From Acidobacteriota bacterium (GTDB lineage Bacteria; Acidobacteriota; Terriglobia; Terriglobales; Acidobacteriaceae), in assembly GCA_021819255.1 (NCBI GenBank), contig JAKART010000204.1, positions 1-5,189 on the forward strand: a stretch of 5,189 nucleotides of DNA. The letters run 5' to 3'. A model generated the notes under the pieces. It was given only the letters and a program-made list of their open reading frames with translations, searched no databases and was not told the origin of the DNA. Every line of letters starts with the position of its first letter. Positions within the stretch are counted from its first letter, which is position 1. The position numbers were made by a program, and so were the translations under genes. Shown here piece after piece: positions 1 through 5,189 of the stretch.

Positions 1-9
1 GTCAGCCGG

Positions 10-41
10 GGTTCGCTCTGATGGCCTCGTGCAAGCGAACC
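10..41. repeat. 8-bp inverted repeat in the rpmE leader
   Basis: GGTTCGCT at 10-17 is the exact reverse complement of AGCGAACC at 34-41, with a 16-nt spacer. It lies 32 nt upstream of the rpmE start codon. It could be a leader-RNA hairpin, an operator, or the stem of a terminator for a gene to the left. No T-run follows the right arm, which weakens the terminator reading. A chance match of this length is possible. Confidence 0.3.
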
Positions 42-73
42 GTTCTGCGGCGGGATTGCTAGAAAGAGACCAG

Positions 74-310
74 ATGCCCAAGGCCGGAGTTCATCCTCAC
101 TACGAAGCCACGCACGTCAAGTGCGCCTGCGGAAACCAGTTCGACACCCGTTCCACCCACAAGGGTCCCATTGTGCTTGAAATCTGCGCTGCCTGCCACC
201 CCTTCTTTACCGGCAAGCAGAAGCTGGTGGACACCGCCGGCCGCGTGGAGCGGTTCCGCCGGAAGTACGCCGCCGCCGATTCCAAAAAGGCCGCAGCGGC
301 TGCGAAGTAA
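74..310 (+). CDS. rpmE: 50S ribosomal protein L31 (bL31, zinc-binding form)
   Basis: This encodes a 78-residue protein of the large ribosomal subunit, bL31, which helps bridge the two subunits. The family core is clear. C17-A-C19-G-N and C38-A-A-C41 form the four-cysteine zinc site of the zinc-containing paralogue, and H42-P-F-F-T-G-K-Q-K is the diagnostic family motif, followed by the [10 protein letters not shown] block (56-65). The last 13 residues are an alanine- and lysine-rich tail. The start at 74 was chosen because the purine-rich AGAAAGAGA (61-69) sits just upstream and bL31 proteins begin at this point. An in-frame ATG at 29 would add 15 residues that do not resemble the family. The gene is monocistronic by appearance, with its own terminator directly downstream. 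Identity is near certain. Confidence 0.96.
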   Translation: MPKAGVHPHYEATHVKCACGNQFDTRSTHKGPIVLEICAACHPFFTGKQKLVDTAGRVERFRRKYAAADSKKAAAAAK

Positions 311-330
311 CCCTGAGAGGACCAAAACGG

Positions 331-365
331 AAGGCCTCCGCGGAGAAGCGGAGGCCTTTCTTGTT
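331..365 (+). terminator. Intrinsic terminator of rpmE
   Basis: AAGGCCTCCGC (331-341) pairs perfectly with GCGGAGGCCTT (348-358) around a 6-nt loop, GGAGAA. The T-rich run TTTCTTGTT (357-365) follows. It begins 20 nt after the rpmE stop codon, so rpmE is probably transcribed separately from the dus gene downstream. Confidence 0.9.
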
Positions 366-495
366 CGGCTGAAGTGCTCAAGAGCGATGAGCCGCGGTCA
401 ACCAGCGAAGCCGCCCGCGAAGCCAGAAATAGACTCCGAGAGACAGACGTTTCAGTGGAAATGGCCAAGACAGTGGCCGAAAGCAGGACGCCGCA

Positions 496-1893
496 ATGAA
501 GAAGATCTGGGACAATCCGGAGGATGTTGCGACGCGCTTCGCCGCGCCGCAGGCCGGCGTGCCCGCCGAGGTATGGATCGGCGGCGTGCGCGTGGCCCCG
601 GCTACGGTGCTGGCTCCGATGGCCGGCGTCACGGACACGGTCTTCCGTCGGTTCATCAAGAACGCGTCGTTGTTCACACAGCCAGTCCAGCCTGCGGCTG
701 CTTCACAGCCGCAAGACGGTGCGCAGCCGGCTGGCGTGGCCCAGACGTCTGCGCGAATGATGCCGGGGGCTGCGCAGGCGACCCCGGACGTGGATGCGGA
801 GACCAGCAATGAGGTCTCCGGCTGCGGCCTGATCATGACCGAGTTCACCTCCGCCGACGGCTTGAGCCGGATGCGCGAGAGCAAGCGGCAGCGCTATCTG
901 ACCTACTACGAGGACGAGCATCCCATCTCAGCGCAACTGTTCGGGTCCAACCCGGCCACGCTGGCCGAGTCCGCGCGGATCTGCCAGGATGCGGGCTTCG
1001 ATCTGGTGGATCTGAACCTGGGCTGCCCGGCCAAGCGCGTGGTCCGTTGCAACGGAGGCAGCGGATTGCTGCGCGACCTGCCGCGCATCGGCGAGATCTT
1101 TGCCGAGATTCGCAAGACCGTTTCCATCCCCTTCACGGTGAAGTTCCGCATGGGCTGGAGCGACGCCAGCATCGTCTGCGTGGAGCTGGCGAAGATGGCC
1201 GAGGACTGCGGGCTGAACGCTGTGGCGCTGCACGCCCGGACCCGCGAACAGGGCTACAGCGGCAGCGCGCGCTGGGAGTGGATCGCCGCAGTGAAGGACG
1301 CCGTCCGCATCCCGGTGATCGGCAACGGCGACATACGCACGCCGGAGGACGCGGCCGCCATGGTGGAGGCCACCGGCTGCGACGCGGTGATGATCGGCCG
1401 CGCGGCCCCGGCCAATCCGTGGATCTTTCGCCAGATTGCGCAGTACACGCTCTCCCGCCGGCAGACCGGCGTGGGCGTGTATGACCGGCCCACGGAGATG
1501 GACCGCTATCGCATGATCCGCGGCTACTTTGACCGCCTGATGGCGGAACTGGCCGAGCATCCGGAGGTTCACGGCCCGGCGGAGACGGAGCTGGAGAAGC
1601 GGCTGAAGCGCAACCATGAGAGCGCGCAACGCGATGCCATTGGACGCATGAAGCAGTTTGCGAGCTGGTTTACCCACGGCATTCCGGGCGGAGCCACGCT
1701 GCGAAGAGAGATCTTCGAGGCTCGGCGCGCCGCTGAGGTGATGGACAGGGTGGAGGCATTCTTCGCCGAGCGGGCCGAGGTTGGTCCGCAGGGTGGCAGC
1801 GCGGATGCTGATTCAGAAGCGCACGGCGCCCACCCCGGCTCGCTGCCGGAACCGGAGATGGATTGCGACACGGCGCCCTGCGCCTGGGGCTGA
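496..1893 (+). CDS. dusB: tRNA-dihydrouridine synthase, DusB/NifR3 type, with an N-terminal insertion
   Basis: This 465-residue FMN enzyme should reduce specific uridines in tRNA to dihydrouridine using NADPH, in the cytoplasm. The TIM-barrel motifs appear in order: APMAGVTD (40-47, FMN binding), MTEFTSADGL (from 114), DLNLGCPAKRV with catalytic C177, KFRMGW (216-221), HARTREQGYSG (from 246), IGNGD (275-279) and MIGRAA (299-304). A C-terminal helical tRNA-binding region follows, including RMKQFASWF (from 384). The GCPAKRV form of the active-site motif points to DusB rather than DusA or DusC; the symbol is given on that basis. Bacterial DusB proteins are usually about 320-350 residues. The excess here comes from a low-complexity insertion (about 56-108), a charged linker (about 350-378) and a disordered-looking tail (about 424-465). 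AGGA at 485-488 supports the start. All key residues are present. Confidence 0.93.
   Translation: MKKIWDNPEDVATRFAAPQAGVPAEVWIGGVRVAPATVLAPMAGVTDTVFRRFIKNASLFTQPVQPAAASQPQDGAQPAGVAQTSARMMPGAAQATPDVDAETSNEVSGCGLIMTEFTSADGLSRMRESKRQRYLTYYEDEHPISAQLFGSNPATLAESARICQDAGFDLVDLNLGCPAKRVVRCNGGSGLLRDLPRIGEIFAEIRKTVSIPFTVKFRMGWSDASIVCVELAKMAEDCGLNAVALHARTREQGYSGSARWEWIAAVKDAVRIPVIGNGDIRTPEDAAAMVEATGCDAVMIGRAAPANPWIFRQIAQYTLSRRQTGVGVYDRPTEMDRYRMIRGYFDRLMAELAEHPEVHGPAETELEKRLKRNHESAQRDAIGRMKQFASWFTHGIPGGATLRREIFEARRAAEVMDRVEAFFAERAEVGPQGGSADADSEAHGAHPGSLPEPEMDCDTAPCAWG
688..733. repeat. Cluster of CAGCC/GGCTG palindromes inside the dus insertion
   Basis: TGCGGCTG (693-700) and CAGCCGCA (706-713) form a perfect 8-bp stem with a 5-nt loop. 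CAGCC at 688-692 can instead pair with GGCTG at 696-700. CAGCCGGCTG at 724-733 is a perfect 10-bp palindrome. All of these fall in the part of dus encoding the extra low-complexity segment, and the reading frame stays open through them. They may be the remnant of a small palindromic element, or just a by-product of Gln/Pro/Ala-rich codons. Confidence 0.45.
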
Positions 1894-2097
1894 GCGACAA
1901 GTGGTGGCTATCGAACGGCGCGTGACTCCTTCCGCCCTTCGGCCTAAACCTAACGTGAGCGTCAGCAGCGTAGCGCAAGCCAGAGATCTTTCTTCCGCTC
2001 AAAAGGGAGCCCGCACGCGGCTTTCTCTGCGGCGATGGTTTCCAGGACCGCAGGGGCGTCCCCGCGCTTCCGTACAATTGGGCAGGGTAACTGAGAA
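1894..2097. other. Intergenic gap at the change from housekeeping to accessory DNA
   Basis: These 204 nt separate dus from the AlbA_2 gene. I see no convincing coding region, tRNA or tandem repeat. A weak hairpin with two G-T pairs is possible (2004-2011 with 2019-2026) but has no T-run, so dus has no clear intrinsic terminator here. TACAAT at 2073-2078 looks like a -10 box but lacks a -35 box at the right distance. The base composition of genes changes across this gap, making it the likely left edge of an acquired segment. Confidence 0.4.
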
Positions 2098-3309
2098 ATG
2101 CTCCCAATCAACCTTCAGGATCTAAATCCCAGCCATATTCAGAGCCTTATCGACTCCGAAGTTGCAGAGAGTCAAACGCTTGAGTATAAACAACAACTGC
2201 CAAGCGGCCAAAGTGAAGAGAAGCGAGAATTCCTCTATGACATCGCTGCAATGGCAAATTCGGGCGGCGGGGATCTTGTTTACGGCATCGTGGACCGCCG
2301 CGGCGAAGGCGGGCAGGCTACAGGGATTGCAGAGAGAGCTTCTGGCGTAAAGCTCTCGAATCCGCAGCCAGAGATTGACCGCCTTGCAAATCTAATCCGA
2401 GACGGCATCGAGCCGAGAATCTCCGGCATCGTGATGCAAGCAGTGAACTGCCCCGGCGGGGATGTTGTGGTGATTCGGGTCCCGAACAGTTGGAACCGGC
2501 CACATATGGTCACGATCGGCGGCGTAAACAAATTCTTCGGACGTACAGCCACAGGAAAATATCCGATGAGCGTGGATGAGATCAGCAGAGCCTTCTCAGG
2601 GCAGAGAGAGCTGGGAGAGACGATTCGGCGCTGGCGTATGAAGCGCGTGGCATTGATCGCCCGCGACCGCGGTCCTGTTTCGCTGTCCGGAGACGTCAAG
2701 ACGCTGTTTCATGTGATTCCAGCATCCGCCTTCTCCAGCAGTATCCTTCGGGAAAGCTGGAAGCTCTCTGAAGAGGACCAGCGTCGCATCTATGTCCCCA
2801 AAGGTATCAGCAGCACACGCTACAACGCGGACGGCTTCCTTGCGCTTGGGCAAGCGGGGAGCGCCGTATACGGCTACACACAGGTCTTTCGCTCCGGCAT
2901 TATCGAATATGCCGATGCGCAATGTTCGGGTCGGAGGCCGATCGACCGAGAACACACGTCGATCTTCGGCCAAGAGATAGAACGACAGATGGTCTCGTGC
3001 TATCAGGACGCTGTCACGCGCTTACGCTCGCAGGGGAGAACGGAGCCGCTGTATCTGGGCTTGTCCCTTGTCGGAATCTCCGGCAAACCCTTCTATGTGA
3101 GCCTCATGCATTTTAATCCTCACGCGACGACGACACGCCGGAATACCTTTGTGTCGGCCGAGGTCTATGTCGACGTCAATGAACCCGAAGAGCGTCCCTA
3201 TCGCAAGACGTTGCTGCCGCTCGCTGACACGCTGTGGCAGCTTGCCGGCCGGGAAGGGTCTCCGTTCAAAACTAAAGGCGTGTGGGAACCGTTCAAAGAG
3301 TGGGAGTGA
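2098..3309 (+). CDS. AlbA_2/Schlafen-like domain protein, putative ATP- or nucleic-acid-binding
   Basis: This 403-residue protein has an N-terminal AlbA_2 (Schlafen core-like) domain at about 14-165. The visible signatures are E24-S-Q-T-L-E29-Y-K31, the A-N-S-G-G-G stretch (53-58) followed by LVYGIVD (60-66), and FFGRTATGKYPMS near the domain end. E24, E29 and D66 sit at nearly the spacing of the E/E/D nuclease triad of mammalian SLFN13 (E205, E210, D248), so RNA cleavage is possible but unproven; many bacterial members are annotated only as putative ATP-binding or transcriptional proteins. I do not recognise the C-terminal half (about 180-403). There is no signal peptide or membrane segment. 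The start is preceded by AGGG (2084-2087) and GAG (2093-2095), a weak ribosome site. Third-position G+C is much lower than in dus, suggesting horizontal acquisition. It converges on the phospholipase operon. Confidence 0.82.
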   Translation: MLPINLQDLNPSHIQSLIDSEVAESQTLEYKQQLPSGQSEEKREFLYDIAAMANSGGGDLVYGIVDRRGEGGQATGIAERASGVKLSNPQPEIDRLANLIRDGIEPRISGIVMQAVNCPGGDVVVIRVPNSWNRPHMVTIGGVNKFFGRTATGKYPMSVDEISRAFSGQRELGETIRRWRMKRVALIARDRGPVSLSGDVKTLFHVIPASAFSSSILRESWKLSEEDQRRIYVPKGISSTRYNADGFLALGQAGSAVYGYTQVFRSGIIEYADAQCSGRRPIDREHTSIFGQEIERQMVSCYQDAVTRLRSQGRTEPLYLGLSLVGISGKPFYVSLMHFNPHATTTRRNTFVSAEVYVDVNEPEERPYRKTLLPLADTLWQLAGREGSPFKTKGVWEPFKEWE

Positions 3310-3340
3310 CCAGGGATCCTTTCTGAGGCGCGCCAAGTGA

Positions 3341-3366
3341 AAGAGGCCGACGAACGTCGGCCTCTT
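3341..3366. terminator. Perfect hairpin between convergent genes, probable shared terminator
   Basis: AAGAGGCCGAC (3341-3351) pairs perfectly with GTCGGCCTCTT (3356-3366) around a GAAC loop. It lies 31 nt after the AlbA_2 gene stop and 36 nt after the small minus-strand gene stop, so it can end transcription from both sides. The T-runs are short both ways: CTCTTTCACTT on the minus strand and CTCTTGTGT on the plus strand. The minus-strand direction looks slightly better. Confidence 0.7.
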
Positions 3367-3402
3367 GTGTGGGACTTTTGGCGAACTCCGAGATTCACCG
3401 GG

Positions 3403-3573
3403 CTACTTGGAAGAGCTTTCCTTGGGCGACTCCACCTTTGGAAGCGGACGACCCTTAAAATACTCGTAGCTTCCTGAGTAGGCGTCTTTGACGCGAAACA
3501 CGCCGTTGGTCGTCGACTTCTCAACTCGCATCGGCTGCTGAGCTGAACGATTCAGGCTCGGATTGAGTGTCAT
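3403..3573 (-). CDS. Small basic protein, unknown function, coupled to the phospholipase gene
   Basis: A 56-codon reading frame starts at ATG 3573 and ends with TAG at 3405-3403. I do not recognise the product. It is basic (10 Lys/Arg against 5 Asp/Glu), has no hydrophobic segment long enough for a membrane helix, and has a compact centre (NGVFRVKDAYSGSYEYF, 23-39) followed by a Pro/Lys/Ser-rich tail ending ESSSK. Evidence that it is real: the ATG is only 9 nt beyond the phospholipase stop codon; a G-rich ribosome site (AAGGGGG) lies 4 nt before it; and a hairpin terminator lies just downstream. Possible roles are accessory subunit, regulator or immunity-type partner of the phospholipase, all by position only. 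A Met at residue 15 is an alternative start but has no better ribosome site. Confidence 0.6.
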   Translation of the reverse strand: MTLNPSLNRSAQQPMRVEKSTTNGVFRVKDAYSGSYEYFKGRPLPKVESPKESSSK

Positions 3574-3577
3574 AGGG

Positions 3578-3584
3578 CCCCCTT
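3578..3584 (-). promoter_or_regulatory. Ribosome binding site overlapping the phospholipase stop codon
   Basis: On the minus strand AAGGGGG runs from 3584 to 3578. Its first two A bases are the last two of the phospholipase TAA stop (3585-3583), and 4 nt separate it from the ATG at 3573. This arrangement favours coupled translation, with ribosomes finishing the phospholipase feeding the small gene. Confidence 0.55.
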
Positions 3585-5091
3585 ATCTCAGAACTTTCGT
3601 TATTATGCCCGACCAGCCTGCACTGATCTGAATTGCTTGCTCCAGGCTATTGGATGCGATTCCGTCTTCCACGGTCCAGCCTAGTTGAGCAAGCGTCAGG
3701 TCCGTATCGAAAGACAACACCCCAAGCAAAGGAGGACCCGGGTTGTCCCGTTCCCCTACAGAGATCCTATCAAAAACGGGTACGCTGAGCATTGCCTTCC
3801 GATCCGGGCGTACCTTGGCCTGCTGCAGGGGCGTCAATCCGAACGACGCAGGATCGGCGGCTGCCTCCTCCAAGTCTGCATAGGCCGGCTCCCCATCCAC
3901 CCAGCATTGCCCGCTGCATCCTGCATCTTGTTCGATCTCAAGGTCTTGATCCGGATCGGCATCCATTCCTACCTGATAAACGACGACGCGGGTGCCCCGG
4001 CCCGTAGGCAACATGATGGAAGCCCGTACGGAAGTGATTCCCAACGTGCTGCGAAGGTTATCGGTAAAACGCTGCAAGAGAAAACGAACCTCTTCCGCTG
4101 GGGCATAAAGCGCCTGGAGACGCTCCACCAGGTTCTGCGCCTGTTTCCACGAAGCCAGTTCCAAAGAGATGAATTGGGAGGTGCTCTTGTATCCAATGTT
4201 CACTAGGGACCAGAGCTTTTCATCCGAGATATCGAATTCGAGCGTTCCGATGCCCTTAGGCATCGGGATCTCGACGCGGTAAAAGTCCTTCGACTGCCGA
4301 CGCAGATAATCACCAGCCTCCAGCGCCGTTTCGAGAAGGTCTGCGACGAACTCTCCCATCCCATATTGAGCGGGAGGCTCGTTAGACGGGGAGACGAGGT
4401 CGAACGCGATGAGCGGTCGCCGATCTTGAGTGCGCTCCTTGTCGAAGACGAATGCCGGCAGATTGCTGCAAAGTCCACCATCGACGAAGCGGCGCTTGTT
4501 GTGCAGCAAGGGCTTGAAGACAAATGGGTAACTCATCGATCCTCGGACCGCGCTCAGCACCGGGGCGTCCTCATCGACCGCGGAGAAGACCACAGGCCGG
4601 CGGCTGGAGAGATCGGACGCGACCACTTTGAGAGGGCGAAGGTTGCGCGCCCTGAGATCAGAAAAAGTGAAATCCTTCCGGATGTCGGCTCCAAGCTTGG
4701 CTCGCACAAGATCGAGAAGCGCCGCCTCGAAGTCTTCACACCCGGTCAATCCCAGGTCTCTCTGCAGCGCTTTGCTTGTGGCCCGGTATTTGGCCAGGGT
4801 GGGGAAGACGTTCCACAGGTTGAGCTTTGCCAGATCCGCAGGCAGTTGCTGCAAACGATCAAGAGGGGCTCTTACCGACCTCAGCACTTCACTTAACTTC
4901 AGCTCGGTCGTCATCAGCCGGCACAGCTCCTGGCCGGAGTACCCGACACAAGCCAAGAGTGAGACGATGCTTCCGGCTGAAGAACCCCCAAATCCGATGA
5001 ACTCGATTCCGTCATTCGTGGCCGCATGCAAGCATCCTGCCAACGCGGCGCCCTTTACGCCTCCACCGTCCATGACTGCGTATGCTTGCAT
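3583..5091 (-). CDS. Patatin-like phospholipase with a C-terminal GAF-like domain
   Basis: This 502-residue protein begins directly with a patatin-fold lipid hydrolase (about 1-235). D8-G-G-G-V-K-G is the oxyanion-hole loop, G36-S-S38-A-G the nucleophile elbow with catalytic Ser38, and V203-D204-G-G carries the second member of the Ser-Asp dyad, so activity on phospholipid acyl chains is expected. A mostly helical linker (about 245-330) leads to a region resembling a GAF sensor domain (about 333-490): RASIMLP (356-362), GCSGQCW (391-397), FGLT (417-420), MLSVPVFD (434-441) and LLGVLSFD (455-462). There is no signal peptide or membrane helix, so it is cytosolic and must reach the inner membrane when active. 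The patatin match is strong; the GAF call rests on pattern recognition. A GTG at 5139 would add 16 residues (MRHLRRLHVLWNHRGA), but the fold starts at the ATG, where GAGGAG lies unusually close (2 nt). Confidence 0.88.
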   Translation of the reverse strand: MQAYAVMDGGGVKGAALAGCLHAATNDGIEFIGFGGSSAGSIVSLLACVGYSGQELCRLMTTELKLSEVLRSVRAPLDRLQQLPADLAKLNLWNVFPTLAKYRATSKALQRDLGLTGCEDFEAALLDLVRAKLGADIRKDFTFSDLRARNLRPLKVVASDLSSRRPVVFSAVDEDAPVLSAVRGSMSYPFVFKPLLHNKRRFVDGGLCSNLPAFVFDKERTQDRRPLIAFDLVSPSNEPPAQYGMGEFVADLLETALEAGDYLRRQSKDFYRVEIPMPKGIGTLEFDISDEKLWSLVNIGYKSTSQFISLELASWKQAQNLVERLQALYAPAEEVRFLLQRFTDNLRSTLGITSVRASIMLPTGRGTRVVVYQVGMDADPDQDLEIEQDAGCSGQCWVDGEPAYADLEEAAADPASFGLTPLQQAKVRPDRKAMLSVPVFDRISVGERDNPGPPLLGVLSFDTDLTLAQLGWTVEDGIASNSLEQAIQISAGWSGIITKVLR

Positions 5092-5189
5092 TGCTCCTCG
5101 ATGATTCCAGAGTACATGCAGTCGGCGCAGGTGGCGCACTGCACCATGGGGAGATCACAAGGAATCTGAACGGCCACTCTGAGATCGGA
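5055..5189 (-). CDS. 3' end of an upstream gene, cysteine-rich C-terminus (partial)
   Basis: On the minus strand one frame is open from the window edge (5189) to TAA at 5057-5055, giving 44 residues. It contains a cysteine cluster at visible residues 18, 21, 24 and 34 plus His36 (C-x2-C-x2-C-x9-C-x-H), with another Cys at 11, which would suit a zinc or iron-sulphur site. Codon third positions are mostly G or C, as expected of coding DNA here. It overlaps the phospholipase ATG by 37 nt, so the two would be co-transcribed. Its N-terminal part and identity lie outside the window. It could also be a chance open frame, since only 45 codons are visible. Confidence 0.4.
   Translation of the reverse strand, partial: SDLRVAVQIPCDLPMVQCATCADCMYSGIIEEQCKHTQSWTVEA

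Noticed and set aside
405..424. Direct repeat GCGAAGCC at 405-412 and 417-424
   Set aside because: Only two 8-bp copies, in GC-rich non-coding sequence; chance is the simplest explanation and no further copies follow.
171..812. Plus-strand open frame of 213 codons spanning the end of rpmE, the terminator and the start of dus
   Set aside because: It crosses the rpmE terminator and lies out of frame with both conserved genes. Its Arg/Gly/Ala-rich translation is typical of shadow frames in GC-rich DNA.
928..1677. Long minus-strand open frame of 249 codons opposite dus
   Set aside because: It is antisense to a clear DusB gene, its translation has no recognisable family motif, and long antisense frames are common opposite GC-rich genes.
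2004..2026. Possible terminator hairpin for dus
   Set aside because: The stem needs two G-T pairs and no T-run follows the right arm.
2073..2078. TACAAT as a -10 promoter box for the AlbA_2 gene
   Set aside because: No TTGACA-like box lies about 17 nt upstream, and it is only 19 nt before the start codon, so it is too weak to list as a promoter.
4366..4896. Plus-strand open frame of 176 codons opposite the phospholipase
   Set aside because: The opposite strand carries conserved patatin motifs in this span, so this frame is a shadow.
1..5189. CRISPR array, tRNA or rRNA gene, transposase or integrase
   Set aside because: I saw no regularly spaced repeats, tRNA arms, rRNA segments or mobile-element enzyme motifs on either strand.
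3583..5189. Calling the minus-strand operon a CBASS system
   Set aside because: No cyclic-nucleotide synthase (CD-NTase) is visible in the window; the patatin domain alone is not sufficient, so the link is kept as a hypothesis.

Overview
The window is GC-rich bacterial DNA. It falls into a conserved housekeeping half (about 1-1900) and an accessory-looking half (about 1900-5189). The L31 and DusB-type sequences would fit an Acidobacteriota-like soil bacterium. That placement is an impression from protein style, not a phylogenetic result.

Layout. A short leader with an 8-bp inverted repeat precedes rpmE (zinc-type ribosomal protein bL31, 74-310, +), which ends in a strong intrinsic terminator (331-365). 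I see no gene in 366-495. A tRNA-dihydrouridine synthase of the DusB/NifR3 type follows (496-1893, +). It carries an unusual insertion of about 50 residues near its N-terminus and a low-complexity tail. The 1894-2097 gap holds no recognisable gene, tRNA or convincing promoter.

A gene for a protein with an AlbA_2/Schlafen-like N-terminal domain comes next (2098-3309, +). It converges on a minus-strand operon, and a perfect 11-bp hairpin (3341-3366) lies between them. In transcription order the operon has: the 3' end of a cysteine-rich gene running in from beyond the window (5189-5055, partial); a patatin-like phospholipase with an apparent C-terminal GAF domain (5091-3583); and a 56-residue basic protein (3573-3403) whose ribosome binding site overlaps the phospholipase stop codon.

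The boundary between the halves is also compositional. In a hand count of codons 2-31, G or C occupies the third position in 26/30 codons of dus, 14/30 of the AlbA_2 gene and 19/30 of the phospholipase. That fits an accessory insertion downstream of dus.

Best hypothesis: the minus-strand genes form a signal-gated membrane-damaging module. The GAF domain would sense a ligand, the patatin domain would cut phospholipids, and the coupled small protein and the cut-off cysteine-rich protein would be partners. The Schlafen-like protein may be a separate nucleic-acid-targeting defence or stress gene. Only the domain identities are supported by the sequence; the joint role is inference.
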